NCBI RefSeq assembly: GCF_009730915.1
Contig: NC_052483.1
Coordinates: 6,138,001 to 6,202,000 of the forward strand
From: Dioscorea cayenensis subsp. rotundata
Lineage: Eukaryota; Streptophyta; Magnoliopsida; Dioscoreales; Dioscoreaceae
Direction: 5' to 3'
DNA: 64,000 nt
Numbering within the stretch: position 1 is the first letter of the stretch; each line of letters opens with the position of its first letter. Under the pieces are notes generated by a model that worked only from the letters and a program-made list of their open reading frames with translations, searched no databases and was not told where the DNA came from. Shown in pieces: positions 35,372 through 48,283 of this stretch. The position numbers were made by a program, and so were the translations under genes.

Positions 35372-38171
35372 AAAGATAATAAACAAACTAAACTTAGTAA
35401 TATTTTCTTTACCTTCTGCCTGTCACTCATGAAACACCAGTGATGAGAGTTGCTAATCTCTAAATCTTCAGCCAACAATTCCAGAAACCACACCCAATTA
35501 TCGAAGTTTTCCCTGTCCACCACTGCCCATGCTATTGGATAGATGCAATCATTTGCATCTATGCCAACGGCTGTAAGTAGCTGACCCCCATAGTATCCCT
35601 TCAAGAAACAACCATCGACAGATATAACTTGCCTACAACCTGCTAGGAATCCTGCTCTGAGTGGGGATAAGCACACATACATTGCTGAAAACACACCCTC
35701 ATTGCATCTAAACTTGATTGTGGACTGAGGGTGTGTCCTAAGCAATTCCAATCTATAATCATACAACCTACACATTTGTGTGTGCTCATCCCCATCAAGC
35801 ATTCTAATTCCCAACAAGTATATAAAAGAAAGATCAGGTAAATAATATTATTGATCCATCTAAGAAAATATTAAGCAAACAATTTCAAAAAGTAAGATAT
35901 ACTTGCTGATGTACCTTATTGCAATATTTTTGGCCCTCCAAGCTTTTAATCTGCTTATGTTTGTTTGCTGGTTGGTCCTCACAGCTTGTATTATACCTGA
36001 AAGCTTCCAAGATGGGTCTGCTCTGAACTGCTCCAGGTATTCTTCTGCTATCCACTTCGCACTGACATGCCTTATATTATGGTCACGTGTACATTCATGC
36101 TTGAGATGGCCAGCCTTGATCTGAATTGTGTTCTTATCATGCATCATTGGTGAAGCCCACAGGTAAAATGGACATCCTTTTTTACAATATGCCCTACACC
36201 TGACTTTACTGTTTGGTTTGAAGTTCATAACAACCTCGTTTCTTTATCCCATAGTTTTTTTCAACGCTTGCTTGAACTCGTGCAAAAACTTCTAAACTTC
36301 ATCCCTATTTTAAAATGAGGATCTTTCATATCTGCCTGTTCTCTAAATTCAGAATATTTGGGCTTTGGAATCTTGATACATTCTTCATCGCTTGAAGAAC
36401 ATGATTGCACTCATCGAATCAAGCATAGTCGGGCCCTCAGACATCCCGCTGGCCATCATCTACCACCCGCCAACATTCACATGAGCATCATATCCTTGAT
36501 TAGCGCAGTAATTCCTTTCATCCCCTTCATCACCTTCACCCTCGACATCGCCTTCATCGCCTCGCGCCTTCACATCTAAGACTATACTCGAGTCATGAAT
36601 ATCACTCTGCATCACTTTCCCTGCCCATCTCCCTCGACCTCTTGCCCTTCATTATCCCCAGTACACCTTTATTGATCACATGATCTTCGAGGATCTCTTC
36701 CCCCGTCCCACTTTCAGAGCCCAAATGTTCTTCAGCAGCATCAAGATCTTCATCTCCAGCTTCTTCTTGCAATTCATCATCCTCCAAACTTTTACCATAT
36801 ACATGTTCTTCACCACCATCAAGGTCTTCATCCCCAGCATCTATGAGCTCTTCCTCAACTTCATCTAGTTCATCTTCTACATTAGCCTCAGCGCCTTCAC
36901 GTAATTGCCTACACTTGCAACATTTCCTGAATTGTTCGGGACCAATGGGATCATCCATCGTAACAACCTTCACATAAACACTTGCAATCCCTGCTCCGCC
37001 TCCCCACACTTGAAGCCATCGGGATGACATCCCGAGTCGATTTTTAATTCTTTCAATCTTGCTACTTGACTACTCTTCTCATTCCACCATAAGCTGCACC
37101 CATCTACATGAATCTTCAAATCTCTGGCCATATCTAAAATCTCCAATCTAGATATGAAATCAGCATCACAAAAATCTACAAAGCCTGCCATCCTATAATC
37201 ACTCCAATTTGCAATGTCATCCATCCCATAGTGCATTTGTATTGTAAAAAAATCGGCAAAGGGCACTGGATGAAAACAATGGAAATTATTATAAGAAATA
37301 ATAAAACATATATAAATTACAACCAGTACATCATACATACAATACATACAAGTATGCCATACAAACACAGCCAGGACAACCAAGCAATTAACAAAACATG
37401 AACAACTATCAAGAGTATATAAAGGAACATCACATTTCAAGCATGCTAAACTCAGTTGAATATACATCATATTTGGGCTAGTTTTTGCAGGTTATGGAGA
37501 GGATAACAACTGGGTCCCAATAAGAACTACAGATTAAGATAAGGACAAAATGGTAAGAATCAAGAAAGATTGAAGAAGTAAATTAACGTGGAAAGGAAAA
37601 TAAATTGAAAATGGACAAGAATAACTTACCATATTCTGGTGCTGCGCCTTCCACGTCTCTTATATTCCAACAGTTCGGCATTATGACCAACTATGGTCGT
37701 CACCGGTTAGCCCTAACTTTAGTCGTCAGAAATTCAGGACTTCTTCTTCCTCTTCTCGCTTCAGCACTGATGGAGAAAAAACTGTGTGCTTCGAGTGAGT
37801 GTCTCCCCTTTCTCTCTCGGATCGAATTCCCCTTTCTCTCTCGGTTTGGAAGGATGAACCCTAGCATAGAATGGGAAAGGAGAAGATTAGTTGGATGCTG
37901 ACTAGGATTAAATGAGCTGAGTCAGCATCCTGACTGGGGTTATGTTAGCCGAGTCAGCATCCTCTCTCCACGGGATGAGAGAAATATTAAAAAATAATGA
38001 CGTGGCATTTCCAGTGCCACGCTATTCAAATTAGCCGGAAAGCCCCAAGTGACCAACCGGTGAAAACAAATTGATAACTAATGACCAAAAAGAAACAAAT
38101 TGAAACACGATGATCAAAGTGGAAATCCGCCATAACACAGTGACTACATGAAAAATTTACCCGTACATTTG

Positions 38172-40540
38172 CCTTAGATTTGTTGCCTCATATATTGCTT
38201 TTCTTATTTGTGTTATTGTTTTTCGCAGTCTAATTCATTTATTAGTTAGACTAGTGTCACCGGAGCAAGTGTACTTTTAGATCAATTGCCTGGCTTTATC
38301 TAAAGTCAATGCATAATCGGATTTCCATAGAAACTTATCTCGTATTCTATGAAATCATATATATACTTGCATAAGATCCTTCTAGAGTAGCAGTTCTATT
38401 TGGATTGTAGTCTTAAATGGAAGAAAATCCCTCCTTTATCAAGAAAGTGACTAATTGAACTACATTAAGCTGACATAATTTTTATCCAGCAAGCCAGTAG
38501 AGCTGTTAGACTTGGTTACCTTTTTTTTCTTGGCAAGTGGTCAGTCTTGCCATAAAGAGGGGGGCAGTAATAAGGATTAGTCCAATAAGGCCTCGAAGAA
38601 GATACATAAGAGCAATTTTGAGGAACTCATGGCTCTTCTAAACTGTTCAATCCTTCAAGATGTGTTTATTTTTTAAATTTTTTTTATGGGCATATTTTCA
38701 TGTATCTTATTTAGGTTGAAGAAACGCTGCAATTTCATCCTATACCATCTTAATATCATTTATGAATTATATAATGACAAACGTTGGAGCTCCTTCAACA
38801 AGCAAAACTTTGAGTTGCAGCAAAATTTGAAGAGAAAAGGTATTCATCAGGGAAATTACTCTTATATTGTCATTGATGTATTTCATTTTCTGTTTCGCTA
38901 TACACAGGACTATTACACAAAAACCTTGGAGGATTTAGACGCCAAACTATAGGAATAACAGGTTAGGTTCTCCAATTTTATGACCTCTTGACTTATTTGC
39001 ACTAAATGAAAAATTATATGGGTAGTTTTGGATCCAGGGCTGACCCAATAATCATAAAATTCCAATTACCCAATTGGTAAGATTGCAGAGCATGTTGCAG
39101 CTTCAAGCATTTTATAAGCATGTTGCTTCCAAATGGTGAATGCGTGCCACTTATTGGACAAAATTTAGAGTGAATTGTATTCCTTGAAGTAATTTGTAGC
39201 TCTTATGCATATGCTTTGATTAATACATGTTGCATTAAACTAGGCAAAAAGACTTAAGTTAATGTTCTACTTATGGCATTTAATAATGGCCCATGCATAT
39301 AAATCACGTTTCAATTATTAAATTTTATTTTTGTTGTGTTGTTTTACCAACCAATGCATATCCTTTTCTTCCATTGGGAGTGTTATCGATAACTGTGATT
39401 TTCATCTTAGGTATGATCTTCTTGAATTTGGTGCTACCTCATTCCTTTCATTGGTTGCTTATATGTGATAACCATTTTGTTATGATGCCCAACAACAATT
39501 CAAACAAATACATAAATCAAGAGAATGCTTGCAAGTTTTATACAGGGATCAGGAATGACAAAACTTTTTTAGATCTGCTAGTTGCATCTACTCAAATTTT
39601 TCTATCAACTGATCAACCAAATGACCAATAGAACAAAAGTCATTAGATGAATTTGGTCAGTTGTTATTGTTGATGGATCTCAAATTCAAATAGTGATGTT
39701 TTTAATGGCAATCTTTTATTGGACATTCTATTACTGATTTCTAAGAGCATTAATATTTTGAGATCATGAGTATTTCAATTACTGATTCTGACACCATGAA
39801 TGAAACCTATATATTGATGGAATAGGAACCTGATTAATTAGAACTATGGGTTTAAGATCTATAATGTTATAGGTCAATTTTTGTTATATTCACTTACTTG
39901 ATTAGGTATGAAGAAATAAGTTGGCTTATAAAAGGATAGATTTATCTAACTAATTAGGAAAACAGAGTCTGTGTCTAATAAGAGTTTTTCACATTTTTTG
40001 CTAGATAAATAAGTTCAATGCAATTCTTTCTAAGAAATAGGTTGGAATCCTATTTTATTTAAAATTGCTTCACTGATTTGGTTATATCTTTCTTGTAATT
40101 TAGTTTCTCTTCAAGTGTTTTCATTTATACACCTTGGATACACACATAAAACCAATTGCTTAGGTCTAGCTATTTACATTTTTGTTCGATTCATGGTTGA
40201 TTTTAAATGGAGCTTTTTTTCAAAAAACTTTTTTGTGAAGAAGGATGTTATAATGCAACCATATCTCTTTCAACTTCATATTAACAGTTGAAACAGAATT
40301 GACTAGTTATAGTTCTGCTTTGTTTGAATACTATCTATAATACCCTTTTGATGTAGGTTAGGCTTATCTTATTGTCCATTTTAATAATTTCATATTGGAT
40401 TGAAAAAATTTTCATTGTCTAAAAGAGGGTGATGATAACTCTATCTTCTGATTGGTCGGTGGTCCTAGAAATGTTAAAATATATTTACCATTTATCTTAT
40501 AAAATCATCAAATGAAACATGCATGTTTCACCTTTATGTC
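38172..40540. other. Duplicated stretch without a supportable gene
   Basis: It aligns with 7297-9560 of block A throughout, with small indels. Open frames at 38686-38952 and 39293-39631 correspond to altered frames in block A, so neither looks protein-coding. No other feature seen. Confidence 0.6.
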
Positions 40541-40544
40541 TTTC

Positions 40545-40855
40545 CCAGAGAAATATGAAAGTTGCTTTTTTTTTTTTCACTCTCTCTTTTGTGAAAGTAG
40601 AAACTTGCAGCTAGAAATCTCACTCATGTTCGGATGTCATGTGGTCTTACTGGAACCTTCCATGTCACATATGCCCATCATTCTAATTGCTCTGTCTGTT
40701 GTTATATATCAAAGTTGAAGCCAAATTCATTTTATCATTGTTCTATAAGAAACTGGGGCTGGTTTAGGGGGTTGTACCTCCATGAGTGAGATTTCTGGTT
40801 GTTCTCCTTCCAACTTAGTTATCTCCATTAAAAATCTCATTGCCTTTTAATTAGT
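40545..40855 (-). pseudogene. CNL relic, CC/P-loop part (block B copy)
   Basis: The minus strand has the linker before the NB-ARC (FLMEITKLEGEQPEISLMEV; compare LLNEITQLKGEQS in the block A CNL) at about 40765-40850. A broken P-loop MMGICDMEGSSKTT followed by a stop is at about 40635-40690. The kinase-2/RNBS-B part kept in block A (9628-9870) is deleted here, while block A lacks the linker. Together the two copies show a gene that died before the blocks separated. Confidence 0.75.
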
Positions 40856-41090
40856 TCAATTAAATATATGAATATGTTGAATTTGCTGACTAATTCAACA
40901 GTTGACAGTTGTATGTATATGGATATTCAATATATGAGTAGGTCAATGCAATGACTTATTTTCTTCTTAAACATCAAGGTATTAATCTCTTGCATACTCA
41001 TCTGTCTCTACGCAAAATACATTGATAATTAATGAATAAAAAAATATATAGATAAAGGGTGTCCATTGGATTCATATTTTTTTATTTAAG
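40856..41090. other. AT-rich spacer
   Basis: Nothing recognised; it leads into a poly-T tract. Confidence 0.5.
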
Positions 41091-41262
41091 TTTTTTTTTT
41101 TTTGAGGTAGGTTGACAAGCACCGACCCTTAGGGGTGTACGCGAGCGGGGGACTTGCCACGCGTCCTCACTCTCTTTAAACTGGGAAACATGGTCATGGG
41201 GAATCAAACTCGCATCTCTCTCAAACGAGGCTCGAGGTACCGCTAGGCCACATGCCCTTTAG
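41091..41262 (-). mobile_element. tRNA-derived SINE
   Basis: Read on the minus strand, the element opens with an A-box-like TGGCCTAGCGGTACCTCGAG, has a B-box-like GAGTTTGATTCCCC about 30 bases later, then a ~100-bp body, and ends in an A-run (the T-run at 41091-41102). This is the layout of a plant SINE transcribed by RNA polymerase III. Flanking sequence is T-rich and a target duplication could not be fixed. It lies just outside the CACTA-like element. Confidence 0.65.
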
Positions 41263-41861
41263 TTATTGCATATATACTATAAAATTAACGTTAACTACAA
41301 GAAATGTGGATATTCCCTATGTTTTATAGATCTACATAATAAATTTCGTAGCTAAACATGTTGAATTATCTATGATTTATATATTTTGTACAGAAAAATG
41401 AATAATTTGAGGCGCCAAAGATTTCCCACCCGCAGGAAGACCAAGGTCTACAAATGATTTTTTTAATTCAAGATTTGTTTTGTAGGTAAAAGAGAGCCTT
41501 TCTTTTGGTCTACAAATTATGTCGTAGGGAAAAGATGAGGAAACAATCGAAACTTTGTCTACGAACCAAACTTTCGTAGAGGAAAAGAAATGCTTTAAGG
41601 GGCCAAAAATGTCCCACCTGATGGAGAACCAAATCTTTTGAATGATTTCTAGTTGCTAAATTTTTTTTTATAGGTAAGACATCGATTTTATTTGTCACAA
41701 AACATATCATAGAGAAAAGAAGTATTAATTTGGAATTCAAATTGTACATCATTGAGTACCAATCTATTGTAAGCTATAAGTATTTATAAATTGATTTCAT
41801 ATTTTGAATATTTATATAATAAGCATTTATAACTATTTATATATCTACTGTGACTCCATTT

Positions 41862-41895
<34 letters not shown>

Positions 41896-41980
41896 TCCTT
41901 TTTAAAAAAAAAAAATATCTACTGTGACTCCGTTTTTGGTCCTCTTTTAGGGCTACACACACATATATGTATATAATTGA

Positions 41981-42020
<40 letters not shown>

Positions 42021-42696
42021 AAAACTGATGTGCATTAATTTTTATCTAAAATAAAAATCCTTTTTTGTCTTCAAATTTTATTTTTATAAATAATTAGTTA
42101 AAATAAATATGTTTCCTTTTAAGATTTTACCCCTCTTTCTTTCTCTCATATCTACTTGCTGCTCTTCCTCTCCAAAAGCTAGCGTTTTTTCTTTGGACAT
42201 TAAGATATAAAGTAGAGCATTGCATCTCTCTTACTGGTGAGTGACTTCAATCATAAATTTTTTTCCTTGTTTTATCCCAAAATCGGAACCGATTTCATCT
42301 CCCACATTGTGGTGTTTGTGGTAGCTTGTGGTGTTTGCGAGAGAGAAGTCTGGGAGAAATTGAGATCTACTGGTTTTTATCCTTGTTAATTTTTGTTATT
42401 GGTAGCTTGTGTTGTTTTGTTTGATGATTTCTGCTTGGATTTTCTTCCAGTGGCTTGTGGATTTGACTTTGTTTTGTTGGTTTCTTTCTTTTTTCTTGTT
42501 TCTGTTTCTTGTTTTGCTTGGATTTTTTGTTGAATGGTTTGTGAGCTTCAGTATGTTTTGTTGGATTTGATTGTTTGCATTGCTGATTTCTGCTTGGTTT
42601 TTACAGAGTACATCATGGACTTGATTCAGTTTCTTGGATTTGTGCGTTTCGCTGGCTGATTTCTGCTAAGATTTTGGTTGAATATCTTGTCTGCAG

Positions 42697-43180
42697 GATT
42701 ATATACCTATTGTGTTTGATAATTTTAGTGCTAATGTTGTTGTGGAAGGGACTACTGTAAATTTAGGCCTATGGGACACTGCTGGTTGGTTTTGTTAGAG
42801 AGTGAGAGGAAGGGAGAAATGCTTGAACCATTAATCTCAATGGACAAGCTCATGTATAAATAGATGATGAAGTGTACAAATACGTATAGTGTACATGATC
42901 TATACTCATGATATACATACACATATATACATGTATCTAACAGGTTTCTGGTTTTTTTCTTTCGTGTGTTCATTCTTATTGTGGTGAATTAAGCTATTTT
43001 TTTAAATTCTTTTGGTTCTGAATAGGGCAAGAGGATTATAATAGATTGAGGCCTTTGAGTTATAGAGCAGCAGATGTGTTTGTGTTTGCTTTCTCATTGG
43101 TGAGTTGGGCAAGCTATGAGAATGTGCTTAACAACATTATGCTCCTGGAGTACCAGTGGTTCTTGTTGGCACTAAATTAG
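42697..43180 (+). pseudogene. Captured Rop/RAC small GTPase fragment
   Basis: Exon 42697-42784 encodes [20 protein letters not shown] and [10 protein letters not shown] (switch I region and the G3 motif). Intron 42785-43025 is GT-AG. The next exon continues [32 protein letters not shown]. After a small deletion that shifts the frame, [15 protein letters not shown] precedes a GTAAG donor at about 43180. These are internal exons of a plant Rho-type (Rop/RAC) GTPase. The P-loop exon is at best a damaged remnant near 42200-42235 and the C-terminal exons with the membrane anchor are absent. Intron retention shows a DNA-level copy, carried by the CACTA-like element. Confidence 0.85.
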
Positions 43181-44245
43181 GTAAGTTTACTACATCTGAG
43201 CAATTAGCATTCACTTTATTTCTGGTTTATTGTAAGAATTGTGGACTAATTTTGGCATTATTTTTGCCATCCTTATATAATCCTTGGTAATCAATAAATA
43301 CACTGGACTGCTGGCTGTGAGATCCTAAATTTGTTTTAGTTCACAAAAGTTTGAAGAAACTTGTTGAGATCTTGTGTTAGCAAATATGAATTTAGCAAGT
43401 ATTGCAACAAAGAGATTGTACCATAGGCATTATATGACTGTCCAAAATTATATACATGAGACGAACTTAGGGATGCCAGTGTTTTATGACATGTTACTTT
43501 TTTCTGGGAAGAAAGAGAAGCTCTTTGGAGGATTATTAGTGACATGAAAGAGAAAAGCTCTTAATACTAAATATTTGATCCCATTCTTAGTTTGTAGCTG
43601 TTGATGGTACACTTGGCGCTTTGAATTTTGGTACTGCTTCGTCATTTCTCTTTGCGGATTTTCATAGTGTATATATCTTCTGTGCATTATTGTTTCTATG
43701 TTGGTAATTGTTTGGTGTTTTTTTTTGGGTTTTCTGATTAGCAAACTTCTTCTTGTTAGAAATCCTTCCAATTTTGGGATTGCTTTTCTGGTTTTTGATG
43801 AAAATTTTCATATATTTTATTGTGTTTTGCATTGAATTCTACTCCATCTCCGGAAGTAGTAAAGAAATTTCTCCAGTTAAATGTATGATAAGTACCTAAA
43901 TGAAGGTTTTTTTTTTTTTAAAAAAAAAGGTTTTGTTCTATTCTGTGAATTAGAGGAAGGTTAAAGCATCAATTATTAGTAATTAAATAACATTGTCATG
44001 AGTTATAGGCTATGGGGTTTACATGGGAAATGATTCAATTTAGCATGTGAGAAACATTTTTTTTTTCTTGAGCGCATGTGAGGAGTGGCGTCCAGCATTA
44101 AAAACATTATTATATTACATGTAACTTTTATTCTTCTTATAAATAACATTTTTTTAATAACATGAATAAACCACCATAATTCATTAGAAAGGAAGATTAT
44201 AGTTCTTTGTCCCACCACAGAACACAACATGAAAAGATTATAAAC

Positions 44246-44420
44246 TCAAGAAGATATAACATTGTTTGTCATGCTGATTATTTATTTTTGGCAATGCAAA
44301 CCGAATTGCGACGAAGAATTAAACTGAAGTTCAAACTGAACTCGAAGAAGATGCAATATTGTTTGAAATGCTGATTATTTATTTTTAAAGCCACAAAACA
44401 AATTGCAATGAGAATTAAGC
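44246..44420. repeat. ~105-bp tandem duplication in the CACTA-like element
   Basis: Two units share 'aactc.aagaagat..aa.attgttt' and 'atgctgattatttattttt' and then 'aattgc.a.gaagaattaa'. Similar partial phrases recur at 44520-44600 and 44760-44880. No coding signal. Confidence 0.65.
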
Positions 44421-46582
44421 TGTAGACTGGCAATCAGGTTGCCTTTGTGGAATAGCATCTTGGAATGAATAATGTCTTTTTCATAGATTGTATTTATTTT
44501 TCCTAGGAATCTCTATGAAGTTTTTGCTATGTTTAATGCGCCATTCTGAATTAATTCCTACTTGCAAATGCATGGATTCATCAAATACAATGCCAGGATT
44601 TGTGAGAATTGGATGAATCTCTTACATGTACTTTGGTCAAAATTTGAACCAATCAAAACATTGATGCCCTCCTAGGATTTTATTTTATTTTATTTTTCCA
44701 TGGATTGAAACCTCAATCTTTGACAGGAGAGAAATGAAATGCAACTCTCCTAGGTTTAGCTCTGTTCAATGTTCCATTTTGAATTAATTCAACTGTTGCA
44801 ATTGCACGGACAACAACTATCACCAGATGATAAGTAAATTTATTAAGTACAAAGCTAGGATTTGTGTGAATTGAATTAGTTTCTCCACTCAGTATTTGAT
44901 TAAAACAATAAATCCAAATATAAAATTGTGCATAATGTGTTTACTACCTGCAGAACTACTCATCCATCATATCTCTGCATCCCGAGAGCATCGAAGGCAG
45001 GCCAGGAACTCATAGCATCGAAGGCAAGCCAATATATACTAAATGTTTGGTCCCATTCAGCAACATTCTTTGTGTTTGTTTACTTCTAGTCTTTCTGAAC
45101 TAAAAAAATCTGAATGTTTGTTTATGTGTTCTTTTGTTTTCATTTTCTATGACGACTGTTGATATACTTCTATCTGTTAAAAATCCAAGTGGGAAATTAT
45201 TCAATTTCTTGTTTTCATCAAATCAAATCATAGCAGATGTTAATATTGTAATCATAGGCTGCAGGTGCTAATGGTTAAGCTCTTTGTGAGTAAATAAATG
45301 TTGTTTATTTGTTCTATTGTTTTCTTTATTTCTCTATGTTACTGTTGATATACATAAATATATATATATATATATCTGTTGAAAATTGAAGTGAGATAAT
45401 TTTCAAGTGCATGTTTCCATCAAATTAAATTGTAGCATGTGATAATTTTCAAGTATGTGTTTCCGTCAAATTAAATGGCAGATATTAGGAGCAAAATATG
45501 ATGAGCATGAAGCAAATAGTCAAAGGTATTATATGATTATGTTTATTACATTATGATGCAACTTAATAAAGTTTTTATTTGACATTTTTTATTTTTTATT
45601 TTTTTTTTGCAGTGGAGATGGACAAGGTGATCACCAAGTTTGATCACTATATGGTGGTTGTAATTTTTTCAGGTGTGGTATCTTTGACATTTACTTCTTT
45701 TTGCTTGGATAACAAACATATTCTAAGAGTAACTCTTAAATAAAAATTTAAGATTTGATTTTTTTTGTTTTTTGATGAAATAGTATGTATTATATATAGT
45801 AATTTTATTTTATAATTTACTGCAGGAAGTTAATATGTTTTGCCAAAGGAGTGGGACATAAATTCTCATAGATTATTTTTTTTATGGTACTTTGGTCTTT
45901 TGATGCTTTTGTATTTGGATGGTAACTTAGGTTTTGGAATGATTGTAGACAAATGGTTATATTGAACATTTTATTTTTGGATTCAATGTTAGCAAATTAA
46001 TATTTGGAATGGATACCTTTGAATTCAATATTTATATTAACAATGAATTATTAGTACGATTTTTTATATTAATATTGCAATGAAAATTTAAACCATTGCC
46101 TACGATTTGTTAGGCATTGACTGCAAAAATAATTGTAGCTAAAGTATGATAAAATAAGATAAAGTCACTACGGATATAAAATTGTAGACAAATCCCACAA
46201 TTCTCTAAGAAAATTATCGTAGATAAAGCCTAATGGAACAACACAAATCCACTATTCTCAACAAAATTTTTCGTAACTAAATTTCGTAGAGAATTAAGGA
46301 AGCCATTGCCTACAATTTTATTCGTAGCCAATCATCTTTTCCCTCAACGATTTTTTAAATTTAGCCACAAATTTTGTTTACATTTCTCTACGAAATTAAT
46401 GTAGAGAAAAGTTCCAATTTCGGCTACGAAAATAGGAAATCATAGCTAAATCCTATTACCTACGGGGGTGTTCTCTACGTTTAGCTCTATGATTGTTTTT
46501 CGTAGATAATAATGTTTACCTACGATTGTAATATATTTCCCTACGAATGTTTACCGTAGAAATTAGTCAAGTTTCTTGTAGT

Positions 46583-47892
46583 ATATATTGCATGTGCCAT
46601 CTTGAAAATCTTTTTCTTTGTCAGTATATATATGCCTCGCCTATTCAATCCCTGATCCTTTTTTATTATTTTGGAATTAAACCTATATATATATATATAT
46701 ATTAAATTTCCTACTCTAGTTAGTGATAACCTCCCAATCGCTTATCATATTTAAAATGAATTGATGGTAGAATTGAACAGAAATGGTTCCATTTTACATT
46801 GACTTAAGAACATTGGTTAGGAGCTTAATGAAGAGTTTGTGGAAAATAATTAAAGTGTGAAAAGCATGATGAATGCGCCATTGCTTACTTTAATTGTCTT
46901 CCCATCAATTATTGATGAGGCAGGTGCTAATGTAATTCAGAAATTTATAGCAGAACTTTCCTTGTCAAAATTAAAACTTTATCTGAAACTAATTGAGTTA
47001 TGCACTTTCATCCTTAGTTGGTAGAATAATTAAAAGAAAAAAGATGATAATTTCCATCACTTGTGTTCCTATTACCTTTTTGGTAGCAGTTCTCCTTGGA
47101 TTTGTGTAGGATGTTTGTTTATTGTGTCATCTTAAATTGATTGCTGGTAATGTTTTGGCCTGCAGAAAGTGGACTTGGTGGGTTTTTGTTGAAATTATAG
47201 CAAGGGAAACTGGTGTTTATGTGGAAAATTTGGAAGGATTATAGCTTTCTATTATAGTGGCAGATTGAGAGGTGGAGTTTGACTGCTTTGGCATCCCAAT
47301 ATCTGGGATGTATTGAAGTCCTCGAATTTGAACAGATATTAACTTGTTTTGGAAGACATTATTTGTAAGTTTCCTACTAAGGCATCTGAACCTCTACATG
47401 GATCTGGCATCATGAAGTTTTATATATCCCATACTTGTAGAAAATATGCTGTTTAGGCCAACAATTCTTATGTCACTCAGTCTATAATCATGATTATATT
47501 AAATATTAATCATTTGGTTTACATCACTCATTTAGTTGTTTCAGGTGTTCATTATTTGCTGACCTGTATCTTGCCATTAATAGTTTTTCTTTTTTTTTTC
47601 AAATATGTGTGTGTCTTTCCAGTCTCATTAGATGTCAGTAAAACCTATGTTAAAAGTGAGTTTACCTTAACTTTTTCGATCATAGATTAACTTAACTCTT
47701 TCAATCATTGTCATACCTCTTGGGCCCAATCGAAACTAGTCCTGCCTTGTTTCAAAAATGTATTTAAATGTGTTGCTATATGCACAAGCTTGAATAATTA
47801 CACTCGTAGGATATCCATGCTCTTGTTCTCATTCTAAAACTTAGTTTGTCTAGTGCTTATGTGTATATGCATGCTTTTCTTTGTAGTTTTCG
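46583..47892. other. Block B sequence missing from block A
   Basis: Intergenic, moderately AT-rich. It has plus-strand open stretches (for example around 47160-47380 after TGCAG) that could be decayed upstream exons of the kinase relic, but no kinase motif was recognised. Confidence 0.45.
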
Positions 47893-48283
47893 TTAGTGTT
47901 GTCACTATGTGGACTTCTTGACTGGGATTGGTTACTTGTGTTTGTTCATCGGTTATGATTCCAGTTAGAGCTAAGAGGTCCTTCTAAATTATCAGTATAG
48001 CCCTTTCCTATGAAGACTGGTCAAAATATCGGGCAAGTTCAAGTTGTACCTTTTGGCCATAGCATCACCCTTAGTTTACCTTTATGTATTGTGATCTATT
48101 TGGGAAGCCAATAGATATGATCTAATGTTACAGACATCCATGCCAAACAAATTTATTTACGTGTATGTTTGGGAAAGGTAACCTCTTTTTAAGTGTTGCA
48201 ATAGAATAATAAATGTTAATTTTCTTGATCAACTGATACTTTAATAGTTCGCATTGATAGAATTCTGATATCAGTGTAATGCA

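Larger units (their letters stand above)
32290..37275 (-). pseudogene. mudrA-like transposase gene, frameshifted
   Basis: DDE transposase of the Mutator superfamily. The N-terminal exon (to 37275) contains GMDDIANWSDYRMAGFVDFC; then an acidic Glu/Asp-rich segment (36602-37000); a MuDR DNA-binding domain (35915-36228: CRAYCKKGCPFYLWAS); catalytic exon 35413-35803 (first Asp in ISVDGCFLKGYYGG, second in MSDRQK); an intron 34947-35412; exon 34022-34946 with NNLCECFNSQ (probable catalytic Glu), the SWIM zinc finger (CTCRKWQLTGIPCCH) and a zinc knuckle (CSVCGAIGHNRRYH). Intron 35804-35914 is also clean. At least three frame changes (near 36620, 36280 and 36990) and one in-frame stop (about 36245) lie in the N-terminal third, so the copy is probably inactive. 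C-terminal exons follow to 32290. Confidence 0.88.
30951..38162. mobile_element. Mutator-like element, 7.2 kb, mudrA-type, 10-bp TSD
   Basis: Both ends read GGGTAAA(A)TTTTTCATGTAG inward, and the inverted repeats extend about 430-460 bp (30951 to about 31412 and about 37738-38162). The 10-bp duplication GTACATTTGC is perfect (30941-30950 and 38163-38172). The paralogous site in block A (about 7289-7300, gtacatttgttttag) is empty, which proves insertion after or during divergence of the blocks. The interior holds a multi-exon minus-strand transposase gene (32290-37275). There is no second recognisable gene. Confidence 0.95.
41294..46582. mobile_element. CACTA-like element carrying a Rop GTPase fragment
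   Basis: The ends read ACTACAAGAAATGTGG and, in inverse, ACTACAAGAAACTTGAC, matching the CACTACAAGAAA terminus of CACTA elements with the first C altered. Both subterminal zones (41294-41760 and 46080-46582) are dense in the motif 'tcgtagctaa / tacgaa', as is typical of the superfamily. The 3-bp flanks (TTA and ATA) are not a perfect duplication. No transposase is recognisable. The interior includes a Rop/RAC fragment, AT microsatellites (41862-41892, 41981-42011) and local duplications around 44246-44420. Confidence 0.7.
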
